DNA of 30,954 nucleotides from JAAZKO01 sp964432115 (GTDB taxonomy: Bacteria > Patescibacteriota > Microgenomatia > UBA1400 > PJMF01). The stretch covers positions 1 to 30,954 of the forward strand of contig CAYSMC010000016.1 in NCBI GenBank assembly GCA_964432115.1, written 5' to 3'. A program made the translations under genes and the position numbers. The notes under the pieces were generated by a model, which was not told where the DNA came from, searched no databases, and saw nothing but the letters and a program-made list of their open reading frames with translations. This document shows, one piece after another, positions 16,770-24,595 of this stretch; the stretch's first letter is position 1, and every line of letters begins with the position of its first letter.

Positions 16770-17270
16770 TTATTTTGTTTTTTTTGTTTCTTTAGCAATA
16801 AACTCTGAACGAATTTCGTAAAGTAAATAGGCACCAATGATAGCTGCGATTATTGAGCTAATTAAATTACCCCAGCCCATAAATAATAAGACAAGACTTT
16901 GCAATATAGATAAAATAGTCACCCAAAAAAGCAACAGCCAACCCTCATACTTTTTATTCTTAAGAGGTTTGTAGGCTATTAAATACAGAACAGCTGACAA
17001 GATGCCAAAGCCAGCCATGACGTAATAATGAGTTCTATTAATTTGCATCCATTGTATGGCCCACATTTGGCTGCGATTATAAGCAAACAAACTCTGTAGT
17101 TGAGAAATAAGAGTCAGAATTCCACCAATCAGGACCAAGTAGGGTAAAATTTTTACAATATTAGTTACCCAATTTTTTGGTAAATGGGGTAAGTCTTTAA
17201 ATAAAGATTCGCCCTTCTTAGCTAAGTTTTTAATCTGCTTGTTATAAAGAAAGCCAGTTGCTTTTTGCAT
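16770..17270 (-). CDS. Four-helix membrane protein of unknown function
   Basis: 166 residues. A basic, soluble N-terminal segment (about 1-38) is followed by hydrophobic segments at about 40-66, 84-103, 111-130 and 132-152, and a charged tail ending KETKKTK. I see no motif of a known transporter or enzyme. It is the first gene of a two-gene unit with fbaB. A TAGAAT box at 17284-17279 places the predicted transcription start two bases before its ATG, so it is another probable leaderless message. No function is offered. Confidence 0.75.
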   Translation of the reverse strand: MQKATGFLYNKQIKNLAKKGESLFKDLPHLPKNWVTNIVKILPYLVLIGGILTLISQLQSLFAYNRSQMWAIQWMQINRTHYYVMAGFGILSAVLYLIAYKPLKNKKYEGWLLLFWVTILSILQSLVLLFMGWGNLISSIIAAIIGAYLLYEIRSEFIAKETKKTK

Positions 17271-17278
17271 AATAGTTC

Positions 17279-17284
17279 ATTCTA
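17279..17284 (-). promoter_or_regulatory. -10 box for the 17270 gene
   Basis: TAGAAT on the minus strand. The predicted start near 17272 leaves a two-base leader. A TTGACT lies upstream but the spacer is 22 bases, too long for a good -35, so only the -10 is supported. Confidence 0.4.
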
Positions 17285-17375
17285 ACAAAATTTTTATTTT
17301 TTTAATAGTCAATAAATTGAGTAATCTATTGAAAAATGAAAAAAACTGATATGATAACAAACAGGATTTGACAAC

Positions 17376-18425
17376 ATGACTAATATTAAAAAAGATAAAA
17401 AAATTACAAAATTGTTGGCCAATAAAAAACTAAGAAGATGGTTTATAGCTTTGATTATTATTGTGCTTATGATTCTAATTTTTTGGAATCGCGGACGCAA
17501 CAAACAAAGCGAATTTAGTGAATATCAACTCAGTCGTCAGGACATTAGTCAAACTTTAGTTTTATCGGGAATTTTAGATGCTAAAGAGCGAGTCTATTTA
17601 AATTTTTTAGCTGGGGGAAAATTAGTTTATCTAGGAGCTAAAGAAGGAGATTGGGTCAAAAAGTGGCAGACAATAGCGACTATCGATTATCAAGATTTAC
17701 AAAAAAATTTAGAAAAAAATCTTAATTATTATGAAAATAGTCGTTTAGATTGGGATGCTCAACTTGAAGAAGATAAAGACCAGGTCTTAGATGATGATGA
17801 AACTCGGGCTCGGAAACAGGAGCAAAACCTTTTAGAGAATACGGTTTTAGATGTAGAATCAATCAGTGTCGCAGTTAATAATCGAGTGATGAGCGCTCCT
17901 TTTGCGGGAGTGTTATTAACTATCCCAACTCCAGTGATTGGAGTTACCCTATCTCCCAGTGATGTTTTTGAATTAGTTAATCCTCAGACTTTATTAGTCA
18001 GAGCAGAAGTTGATGAAATAGACTTATCACTACTAAGCATTGGTCAAAAAGCCAATTTAATTTTTGATTCTTATCCGGATGAAATCATTGATAGTGAAAT
18101 AAGTTTTATTGCTCTTAAAAGTACAGCAGGTAGTACTGGAACTGTTTTTAAGCTTGAATTACCAATGCCAGGCATTGAAGATTTAAGTAAGTATCGGATT
18201 GGTATGAATGCTGATGTAGAAATTGAATTAGCTAAAAAGACCAACGTGTTGGTGGTGCCACTGGAAGCTATTAACAATCAAGATGGTCAAACCATGGTTA
18301 AAGTAAAAAGCCAAAATCGTCAGGGATATGAAGAAAAAGTGGTTGAGTTAGGTTTAGAAAGTGATGAAGCAGTTGAAGTTGTCAATGGTTTAAATGAAGG
18401 TGATGTCGTTCTTATTGAAAGTTAG
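17376..18425 (+). CDS. HlyD/MacA-family exporter adaptor (membrane fusion protein)
   Basis: 349 residues. A basic N-terminus and one helix (about 22-40) anchor the protein. The lipoyl-like halves follow: the first around SGILDAKERVYLNF and VKKWQTIATID, the second around SAPFAGVLLTIPTPVIGVTLSP. A short, acidic connecting hairpin (about 110-155) replaces the long coiled coil of MacA. The beta-barrel domain includes VRAEVDEIDLSLLSIGQKA, and the membrane-proximal domain VLVVPLEAIN precedes a C-terminal GLNEGDVVLI. Known role: linking an inner-membrane ABC transporter to an outer component. The hairpin is too short to reach a TolC-like channel, consistent with a cell lacking a classical outer membrane (inference). 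The ATPase gene follows nine bases later. Confidence 0.9.
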   Translation: MTNIKKDKKITKLLANKKLRRWFIALIIIVLMILIFWNRGRNKQSEFSEYQLSRQDISQTLVLSGILDAKERVYLNFLAGGKLVYLGAKEGDWVKKWQTIATIDYQDLQKNLEKNLNYYENSRLDWDAQLEEDKDQVLDDDETRARKQEQNLLENTVLDVESISVAVNNRVMSAPFAGVLLTIPTPVIGVTLSPSDVFELVNPQTLLVRAEVDEIDLSLLSIGQKANLIFDSYPDEIIDSEISFIALKSTAGSTGTVFKLELPMPGIEDLSKYRIGMNADVEIELAKKTNVLVVPLEAINNQDGQTMVKVKSQNRQGYEEKVVELGLESDEAVEVVNGLNEGDVVLIES

Positions 18426-18434
18426 GGTTAAATT

Positions 18435-19157
18435 ATGGCTAAAACTAAATTAACAGTTAAAGCCATTTTAGAGCTGAAAAAAGTTTCTAAAATTTACAAG
18501 TTGGGTTTGCAACTCATTCCGGCATTAAATAAATTATCTCTCAGTGTGTGTGAGGGTGATTTTGTAGTTATTATGGGCGCATCTGGATCTGGTAAATCTA
18601 CCTTATTACAGGTAGCTAGCATTTTATCTCAAGCTACAGAAGGAGAAATTTTTTTAAAAGGTAAAAATGTCACTGAGTATGATGAGGTTGAAAGGGCTCG
18701 GTTGCGCAACAAGGAAATTGGCTTTATTTTTCAACAGTTTAATTTGTTGGCGAAAACTTCAGCAATTGAACAAGTGGAATTACCGCTACTTTATGCCAAA
18801 GTAGCTGAGGAAGAGCGCAAAAAACGAGCTATTGCCATGTTAACAAAGTTGGGTCTAGGTGACCGTTTGTATAACAAACCGGGAGAGTTATCTGGAGGTC
18901 AACAACAGCGAGTGGCGATTGCTCGAGCCTTAGTCAATAACCCCAGTATTATTTTTGCTGATGAACCAACTGGTAATCTTGATTCTAAATCTGGAGGAGA
19001 AATTAAGAAAATTTTAACTCAATTAAACAAAGAAGGAAAAACTATTATTTTGGTCACTCACGATCCTAATGTGGCTAAAATTGCTAAACGTGAAATTTTT
19101 ATCAAAGATGGACAAATTACTAAAGATCTTAGAATAGATGGTAAAAAATGTTATTAA
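18435..19157 (+). CDS. MacB/LolD-type ABC transporter ATPase
   Basis: 240 residues with all ABC landmarks: Walker A GASGSGKST (48-56), Q-loop FIFQQFNLL (about 97-105), signature LSGGQQQR (152-159), Walker B IIFADEP (172-178) and the H-loop VTHDP. The family-typical GNLDSKSGGEI follows Walker B. Known of the family (MacB, LolD, FtsE-like): mechanotransmission driven by ATP hydrolysis, coupled to a permease with a large extracytoplasmic domain. The permease gene starts 10 bases before this gene ends, so the two are translationally coupled. ATPase and permease are separate polypeptides, unlike fused proteobacterial MacB. Confidence 0.95.
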   Translation: MAKTKLTVKAILELKKVSKIYKLGLQLIPALNKLSLSVCEGDFVVIMGASGSGKSTLLQVASILSQATEGEIFLKGKNVTEYDEVERARLRNKEIGFIFQQFNLLAKTSAIEQVELPLLYAKVAEEERKKRAIAMLTKLGLGDRLYNKPGELSGGQQQRVAIARALVNNPSIIFADEPTGNLDSKSGGEIKKILTQLNKEGKTIILVTHDPNVAKIAKREIFIKDGQITKDLRIDGKKCY

Positions 19158-20356
19158 ATACTTTTAAAGTTGCTACTAGAGCCCTGTTAGTTAATAAAGG
19201 TCGGACTTTTTTGACCACTTTGGGCATTATTATTGGTGTTTTTTCAGTAGTGATGTTGACTGGTCTTGGTAGTGGTTTACAAGCTTATGTTGCCGAGCAG
19301 TTTGAGAGTTTGGGAGCTAATACTGTTTTTGTCTCGATTGGTCAAGTTTTTGATGAAGAAGGAGGATTTAATAGTGCTGGCATGGATCAATTCTTATCAG
19401 GCAAAAAATTTACTTTACGAGATATCGAACGAGTCAAAAGATTGAGAAACTACGTTGATGAAGTTACCTATTATTCAACCGGTATTGATAAAGCAGAATT
19501 TTTAGATAATGACACGAAGGTGACAATTTTAGGTACTTTAGCTAATTATCCTGAAGTAATTACTATAGACATGGCCAGCGGTCGGTTTTTTAATACTAAT
19601 GAGGAGCGATCAGGAGAAAAAGTGGTAGTGTTGGGTAGTAATGTAGCATCGGAATTATTTGGGAGAATCGATCCAATTTCCAGAAAAGTACAAATTGGTA
19701 ATCAGATTTTTACAGTAGTGGGGGTGGCTGCTGAACAGGGCGGTGGTTTTGGTGGTCCTAGTTTTGATGATTATGTTTATGCCCCTTATAGTTTAATTAG
19801 TAAAATTTACCAAGGAACAGAGTTAACTGAGTTTGCAGTCAAAATCAGAGATTCTGAACTAATTCCAGCAGCGATTACAGCTATTGAAACTGAACTAGAA
19901 AACAGCTTAGAAGAAGATGAATTTAGTGTTTTTGATCAATCCCAACTGTTAAGTACGATCAATAACATTTTATCGATGCTAACTATAGCGTTGGGTGGTA
20001 TTGCCGCAATTTCTTTATTAGTTGGTGGGATTGGCATCATGAATATCATGTTGGTTTCAGTTTCAGAAAGAACTAGGGAAATTGGTTTGCGTAAAGCTTT
20101 GGGTGCAACACCCAATCAAATTTTAATTCAATTTTTAATTGAAGCATCGCTATTGTCAATTCTTGGCGGTTTAATTGGTCTGGCTTTAGCGGGACTAGGG
20201 ACTTGGGCAATTCAATCAGTTTTTCCAGCGAAAGTTACCTTGACCGCAGTGCTTTTAGCATTTGGTGTGTCAACGGCAGTTGGTTTAATTTTTGGGGTAG
20301 CTCCAGCCAAAAGAGCTGCGAACTTATCACCAATTGAAGCTCTAAGATACGAATAA
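19148..20356 (+). CDS. MacB-type FtsX-like ABC permease
   Basis: 402 residues with the family's layout: one N-terminal helix (about 16-40) containing GRTFLTTLGIIIGVFSV, a periplasmic core domain (about 45-265), then three helices (about 275-300, 325-355, 365-390). Diagnostic segments are GGIGIMNIMLVSVSERTREI and LRKALGAT, followed by LSPIEALRYE at the end. The core domain contains an unusual Gly-rich patch (AEQGGGFGGPSFDDYVY). Known role: export of peptides, lipoproteins or toxic compounds together with the ATPase and adaptor. The substrate is unknown. This is the last gene of the three-gene unit. Confidence 0.94.
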   Translation: MLLNTFKVATRALLVNKGRTFLTTLGIIIGVFSVVMLTGLGSGLQAYVAEQFESLGANTVFVSIGQVFDEEGGFNSAGMDQFLSGKKFTLRDIERVKRLRNYVDEVTYYSTGIDKAEFLDNDTKVTILGTLANYPEVITIDMASGRFFNTNEERSGEKVVVLGSNVASELFGRIDPISRKVQIGNQIFTVVGVAAEQGGGFGGPSFDDYVYAPYSLISKIYQGTELTEFAVKIRDSELIPAAITAIETELENSLEEDEFSVFDQSQLLSTINNILSMLTIALGGIAAISLLVGGIGIMNIMLVSVSERTREIGLRKALGATPNQILIQFLIEASLLSILGGLIGLALAGLGTWAIQSVFPAKVTLTAVLLAFGVSTAVGLIFGVAPAKRAANLSPIEALRYE

Positions 20357-20394
20357 CATTGTTAATATTTTTCGCTATTTTTAATTTAAATCTG

Positions 20395-20400
20395 TATACT
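20395..20400 (+). promoter_or_regulatory. -10 box directly before the TMTC-like gene
   Basis: TATACT ends seven bases before 20407. The ATG at 20408 would be at +2, with GTG 20405 just upstream of the predicted start. This favours ATG 20408 as start codon and a leaderless message. No convincing -35 is seen. Confidence 0.5.
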
Positions 20401-20407
20401 AACAGTG

Positions 20408-22153
20408 ATGTTTTTTAAGCAACTTTTTTCTTCAAAGAAAAGGATTATTTATTTCTTAATCGCCATAACTTTTTTAATTTATAGTTTGGCTTTGTTCAAT
20501 GGTTTTGTTTGGGATGATGAAGAGCAGGTGGTTAATAATTCTGCAGTTTATTCATTGCGCAATATTCCCCAGCACTTTCTAGGTAGTACTTTTAACACTG
20601 GTGGAGCAGGAGGAAGCAGTGGTATTTATTATAAACCTTTGATGAGTACTAGTTTTACTATTTTGTATATCATTGGTGGTGGTCGGGCTTTTTTATTCCA
20701 TTTATTTCAAATTATTTTACATACAGCCAATGTCGTGATGATTTTTTTATTATTTAAGCAAATTTTTAAAAAAAATGACTTAGCCACACTATTGGCTTTA
20801 GTTTTTGCTATTCATCCTTTTAATGTGGAAGCAGTGGTTTATATTTCTGCCCTACAAGATGTTCAATTTTTGTTTTTTGGTTTATTGTCACTAATTATTT
20901 TTATTTATCGTCAGCGATTGAAAAAAATCAATCCACTTTTTCTTTCTTCAATTTTTATTTTAGCTGCCATGCTTTCTAAAGAAACTGGATCATTATTTTT
21001 ACTGATTTATCCATTATTTATTTTTATTTTTTATCCAAAATATTTTAAAAATAATTGGCAAAACTTACTTTTTTACTTGTTTGGAGCGCTAGTCCTCTAT
21101 CTTTTTTTGCGTTTAGTTATTGCCCAAGTCAGCGTTAGTACTCAGGGTTTATCACCAATCACAAGAACTAGTAAACAAGTGATTTTATTAACAATTCCAA
21201 AAATTATTTTTTTCTATTTGATAACTTTTTTTTGGCCAAAAGATTTGTTGATTGCTCAACATTGGTTGGTTGAAAGCACGTCTTGGTCAGAATTTTATTG
21301 GCCTTTATTAATTATTATTACTTTCTTTAGTGCGAGTGTTTTTATAATAATCTATTTTTATAAAAACAAAAAAAATAAAGAATTTAAACAAACCTTATTT
21401 TTTTTGACATCGTTTTTAATTGGAATCATATTGCATTTACATATTATTCCGTTAGACATGACGGTTGCTGATCGCTGGTTTTACTTGCCGATGATTTTTC
21501 TTTTGGGTTTATTGGGAGTGCTGTTTTTGATATTGAATTCCATCAATTGGAAGCCATTTCTTAAGAAAATTATATTTGTTGTTGTTTTTGTTGTGTTTTT
21601 ATTACTTGCTTGTCGAACTGTTCTGCGTGTTCTTAATTGGAAAAACGGTTTAACTTTGTTTAGTCACGATATTCAATATGTTAAAGGTTCTTTCGATTTG
21701 GAAAATAATACTGGTACTGAATTAGCTAGAGTGGATAGAAATGAAGAAGCTATGACTTACTTTTTGCGTTCAATAGAATTGCTCCCTGATTGGTGGACCA
21801 ATTGGAATAACTTGGGAGCCATGTATCAACGACAAGGCAAGATTGAGGAGGCTAGACAAGCCTATCAACAAGCAGTTAACAATGGCAATTATCATTTGGC
21901 TTATGAGAATTTAGCCAGCCTATTAATGACGCATTATGAGTTAGAGGAAGCCTATCAATTTTTGCTTGAAGCGATAAAAAATTTTCCCTATAATTACCAA
22001 CTACGCCTTCTACTAGCTATTGCAGAATATGAATTGGGTAATCAGATTGAAGCGCTCAGACAGGCTAATTATGCTTATCAGCTTTCACCTAATTCCGAAT
22101 CGTTAGCATTAGTTCAATTAATTAAAAATAAAGAAGATTTATCACGATTTTAG
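20408..22153 (+). CDS. TMTC-like GT-C membrane protein with C-terminal TPRs
   Basis: About 581 residues. An N-terminal helix is followed by GFVWDDEEQVVNN, whose Asp pair matches the GT-C catalytic loop of O-mannosyltransferase-type proteins. Further family-like segments are HPFNVEAVVYISALQD and AAMLSKETGS. About ten helices run to residue 405. From about 425 to the end there are tetratricopeptide repeats, seen as NWNNLGAMYQRQGKIEEARQ and similar helical pairs. Domain order (GT-C membrane region then TPRs) matches the TMTC family, which O-mannosylates proteins in eukaryotes. Bacterial members are mostly uncharacterised. This is a separate unit from the exporter, with its own -10 box. Acceptor unknown. 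Confidence 0.85.
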   Translation: MFFKQLFSSKKRIIYFLIAITFLIYSLALFNGFVWDDEEQVVNNSAVYSLRNIPQHFLGSTFNTGGAGGSSGIYYKPLMSTSFTILYIIGGGRAFLFHLFQIILHTANVVMIFLLFKQIFKKNDLATLLALVFAIHPFNVEAVVYISALQDVQFLFFGLLSLIIFIYRQRLKKINPLFLSSIFILAAMLSKETGSLFLLIYPLFIFIFYPKYFKNNWQNLLFYLFGALVLYLFLRLVIAQVSVSTQGLSPITRTSKQVILLTIPKIIFFYLITFFWPKDLLIAQHWLVESTSWSEFYWPLLIIITFFSASVFIIIYFYKNKKNKEFKQTLFFLTSFLIGIILHLHIIPLDMTVADRWFYLPMIFLLGLLGVLFLILNSINWKPFLKKIIFVVVFVVFLLLACRTVLRVLNWKNGLTLFSHDIQYVKGSFDLENNTGTELARVDRNEEAMTYFLRSIELLPDWWTNWNNLGAMYQRQGKIEEARQAYQQAVNNGNYHLAYENLASLLMTHYELEEAYQFLLEAIKNFPYNYQLRLLLAIAEYELGNQIEALRQANYAYQLSPNSESLALVQLIKNKEDLSRF

Positions 22154-22203
22154 GTTTATAGGACAGTTTTTTAAGTACTTTATATAACTTATTTGTTTGC
22201 ATA

Positions 22204-23031
22204 TTAAGCCTGTTTTTTGTTTACATCGAGTCTTTTTGGATGGGTTAACAATTTATTATAAATATTAAGAGCTTCTAAGACGTGATTTCTTAATCCACTC
22301 TCTGTAGAAAAGGTTTCAATGTTTGGAATTGGCTCGATAGCTGGTTCAATCCCAATACTACTGAGTACTCTTTCGTATAAATGACTATGTTTACTGTTAA
22401 GATTATCTAAATTGATCTGAAGTGCTTGTTGCCAACGTAGCATCTCTGGAGAAAAGGGCAATTTCAATTTATGCGAAAGGTTAGAAAAAATCTCATTTGG
22501 GTTATTTCTCATTTCGCTTGCCTCAACAATAACAAAATCAACTCCCCTGATTACACATTGTTCTATCTGCCAATTGATGAGTTCCCAGCCTGTTTCAATA
22601 AACGGGAAATCTATTGATTGCTTTGCTTGTATTCGTTTATCAATTCTTGACTTAATATTTAGTCTAGGGTCGCGTATGAGAAATATTAATGGGAGAGTTG
22701 CCAACGATATTAAATCACTAAAGTATTGACTAACCTGATAAGGCATCTCTTTTATAATTAACCCATTTCCCTTTGGTTGAGAAGAATACATCTCAACCAA
22801 GTCAATAGGATTTAGTAAATGACCTTGTGCGGTATCTGATGTGTCACCTTCGTAGTAAACAGTTTCATAAGGTTCGTGAGCATAGTATCGAAAATCTGGT
22901 TGATGCCAAAAAAACCTTGCTAGAGCTGTTGAGGCACAACGAGGCGGAGAGAGAATGACTATAATTTTTTTATGTTTATTCCGTAATCTTTCAGCAAAGC
23001 TAATAATTTCGAAATTTTCTTTTCGACTCAT
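22204..23031 (-). CDS. Sulfotransferase-like protein
   Basis: 275 residues. The PAPS 5'-phosphate-binding loop is visible as ILSPPRCASTALARFFW (26-42), the sulfotransferase P-loop. The second site, FLIRDPRLNIKSRI (117-130), provides the Arg and Ser that bind the 3'-phosphate. HEPYETVYY at 52-60 fits substrate-side residues. Known of the fold: transfer of sulfate from PAPS, though some P-loop relatives have other roles. No PAPS-synthesis genes are visible, so the donor supply is open. Its start lies 32 bases inside the GNAT gene, so the two are probably cotranscribed. The gene pair looks accessory: it is flanked on both sides by genes on the other strand. Confidence 0.78.
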   Translation of the reverse strand: MSRKENFEIISFAERLRNKHKKIIVILSPPRCASTALARFFWHQPDFRYYAHEPYETVYYEGDTSDTAQGHLLNPIDLVEMYSSQPKGNGLIIKEMPYQVSQYFSDLISLATLPLIFLIRDPRLNIKSRIDKRIQAKQSIDFPFIETGWELINWQIEQCVIRGVDFVIVEASEMRNNPNEIFSNLSHKLKLPFSPEMLRWQQALQINLDNLNSKHSHLYERVLSSIGIEPAIEPIPNIETFSTESGLRNHVLEALNIYNKLLTHPKRLDVNKKQA

Positions 23032-23572
23032 ATTTACTCTTAGTTATTGCATAAAGAAAGCAGTCCCGTTTTTTACTAGAAATATTAGGGTGTACTACAT
23101 GCTTGGAAAGCGTTTTTTGATACTCCATGCCACTTTTTTGCATTACTTTAGCAGATGCAATGTTTTCAACATCACAAAATGATCTAACCATTTTAATTTC
23201 CTTAATTTTAAAGAGTAGGTCTATAAAAGTTTTTACGGTTTCAGTGGCATATCCTTGTCTCCAGAATTTTTTGGCAAAAACATAACCTAAATTGACAGTG
23301 TTATTATCGAAAACTATTTTAATCATTCCAATGGGTTTGTGTGATCCAATTGTTTCAACTAAATAGTTGAGTTCATTACTTTTATCCCATTTATTTAGAC
23401 AAGATTTTAAAAAATCTCTGGTTTGCGCAATCGTAGTATGTGGTTTCCAACTTACGAAATGAGTTACTTCCGAGTCAGCAGTATAAGTTGAATATAGCTG
23501 AATCGCATCTGTCAACCGAGGTTTTCTAAATAATAATCTCTTAGTTGAGAGCGTTGTTGGTATCTTTTTCAT
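23000..23572 (-). CDS. GNAT acetyltransferase, RimJ/RimL type
   Basis: 190 residues. The N-terminus TKRLLFRKPRLTDA is the classic RimJ/RimL opening. The acetyl-CoA-binding motif A region is GYVFAKKFWRQGYATE (about 96-111), a variant of the usual WxxGYATE. The C-terminal motif B, ENIASAKVMQKSGMEY, is also family-typical. Known of the family: N-acetylation of ribosomal protein N-termini, antibiotics or small amines. The substrate here is unknown. The last 32 bases overlap the sulfotransferase start. It is divergent from the QueC-like gene, with a 45-base AT-rich gap. Confidence 0.88.
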   Translation of the reverse strand: MKKIPTTLSTKRLLFRKPRLTDAIQLYSTYTADSEVTHFVSWKPHTTIAQTRDFLKSCLNKWDKSNELNYLVETIGSHKPIGMIKIVFDNNTVNLGYVFAKKFWRQGYATETVKTFIDLLFKIKEIKMVRSFCDVENIASAKVMQKSGMEYQKTLSKHVVHPNISSKKRDCFLYAITKSKYESKRKFRNY

Positions 23573-23617
23573 AAAAATTAAAAATATTCCATCAATGTTT
23601 AAATATGTTACAATAAG

Positions 23618-24310
23618 TTGTCAAATTATATCAAAAGCCCAACAAATAGAGAAATACCTATTGTGAATGGAAATGAAAAGTTAGCCAAGCCTCAATTTGT
23701 TGTTATTTCGGGTGGACCAGATTCAAAAACATTACTAAATGAGGTACTCCGTCACAACATTCCTCAAGACATTCCAACCGAAGCAATTTTTATAAATTTT
23801 GGGCAACCATATTTATTACAAGAACTTACTTCAGCAAGATTAATTGCGGCTGAGTGGCAAGTGAAATTAAATGAAATTGTTGTACCCGGTTTAAGCCATG
23901 CGTTTATAGGTGCAGGTGAGTTTGGTTACATTATTTTCCGAAATATTATTGAAGCTTCTTATGGAATTGCTGCGTCTTACGCTCGTTATCATGGTGGAGA
24001 AGCCCTATATCATGCAAATATTAAAGAGGATGTTGAGGATCTTCCCTGGATGCCAGAGTTTTTTGCTCGATTCTCTGACATGGTAAATTCAGTTCAGGAC
24101 GTTGGCAGTTTGGATATTAGATCACCATATTTATCGGTTCCAAAAACTGAAGTATTTGAACACGCTGATGAAATGGGTGTTAGCTTATCTGAAACATGGA
24201 GCTGTTTGCGTCCCGGGAAAATTCATTGTGGTGAATGTCGCAGTTGCAGACGTAGAAAACAGGCTTTTAAAAATGCTGGTATTAAGGATACTACCGAGTA
24301 CGAGAAATAA
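23618..24310 (+). CDS. queC: QueC-like 7-cyano-7-deazaguanine synthase
   Basis: Up to 230 residues. The PP-loop ATP pyrophosphatase motif is SGGPDSKTLL (31-40). The QueC zinc site is complete: C196 (TWSC), then C204, C207 and C210 in HCGECRSC, followed by RRKQAFKNAGIKD as in the family. Known reaction: 7-carboxy-7-deazaguanine plus ammonia plus ATP to preQ0. The only in-frame start giving the full N-terminus is TTG 23618. A GTG within IVNG further in is an alternative. No queD, queE, queF or tgt is visible, so the pathway is incomplete in this window. QueC-like proteins also occur in 7-deazaguanine DNA-modification and in some anti-phage operons. A strong terminator follows 90 bases downstream. 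Confidence 0.88.
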   Translation: MSNYIKSPTNREIPIVNGNEKLAKPQFVVISGGPDSKTLLNEVLRHNIPQDIPTEAIFINFGQPYLLQELTSARLIAAEWQVKLNEIVVPGLSHAFIGAGEFGYIIFRNIIEASYGIAASYARYHGGEALYHANIKEDVEDLPWMPEFFARFSDMVNSVQDVGSLDIRSPYLSVPKTEVFEHADEMGVSLSETWSCLRPGKIHCGECRSCRRRKQAFKNAGIKDTTEYEK

Positions 24311-24313
24311 ATC

Positions 24314-24328
24314 AAGATGTAACATCTT
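24314..24328. repeat. 15-bp perfect palindrome, operator-like
   Basis: AAGATGT-A-ACATCTT: two seven-base arms around one central base, just after the queC stop. It lies 12 bases upstream of a TATAAA box (24340-24345). Its size and position fit a regulator-binding site, but a chance palindrome cannot be excluded in AT-rich DNA. Confidence 0.4.
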
Positions 24329-24349
24329 CATTTATTTGTTATAAAATAA

Positions 24350-24427
24350 ACAGAGCTGCATGTTGGCCAAGGGGCTTATTCCAATTATGAGCTTACAGTA
24401 AAAACGGACTTATGAGTCCGCTTTTTT
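24350..24427 (+). ncRNA. Candidate small structured RNA between queC and the element junction
   Basis: About 78 bases with no coding potential. A long imperfect hairpin forms from AGCTgCATGTTGG (about 24354-24366) and CCAAtTATGAGCT (about 24381-24393), 11-12 pairs with one bulge on each side and a loop of about 14 bases. It is followed by a strong terminator hairpin. A TATAAA box (24340-24345) would start transcription almost at the first stem. No -35 is evident. Alternatives are a structured queC 3' UTR or the end of the integrated element. I do not recognise a known RNA family. Confidence 0.3.
24401..24427 (+). terminator. Intrinsic terminator
   Basis: The stem CGGACT (24405-24410) pairs with AGTCCG (24415-24420) around a TATG loop, preceded by an A run and followed by C and six T. 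It would end transcription of queC and of the candidate RNA, and it separates them from the PLD side. It is the clearest Rho-independent terminator in the window. Confidence 0.85.
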
Positions 24428-24484
24428 CTATAGTTTTCCTCTCATTTTATATTAACTTTAATAAATATTAATAATATTAGTTGA

Positions 24485-24595
24485 CTTGTTTTTGCCTGTG
24501 ACCCTAGTGACACTCAGTTTGAACCGCTTTTAGCTCATTTCGAGCAACTCCGCCAGATGTACGAGACATCAGAACAGGAGGAAAGCGATGTTTAA
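24485..24595 (+). pseudogene. Headless 3' remnant of a gene upstream of the PLD gene
   Basis: A 36-codon open stretch bounded by TGA (24482) and ending in TAA (24593-24595). It has no ATG, GTG or TTG in frame near its start. The reading (CDPSDTQFEPLLAHFEQLRQ, then MYETSEQEESDV) has ordinary codon use and an amphipathic, acidic C-terminal look, unlike random AT-rich sequence. Its stop overlaps the PLD start by eight bases, with AGGAGG inside its last codons, the arrangement expected for an operon partner. I infer that the 5' part of a gene was lost at a junction near 24480. Family unknown. Confidence 0.5.

Noticed and set aside
24102..24344. 80-codon plus-strand frame overlapping queC
   Set aside because: It overlaps the zinc-site coding part of queC in another frame and has no independent support.
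24350..24400. tRNA gene as attachment site
   Set aside because: No acceptor/T-arm pattern or GTTCRANNC box is present. The hairpin has a 14-base loop and does not fold as a cloverleaf.
24447..24484. AT-rich stretch as replication origin or att site
   Set aside because: Only short AT palindromes are visible, with no DnaA-box cluster or second copy in the window.
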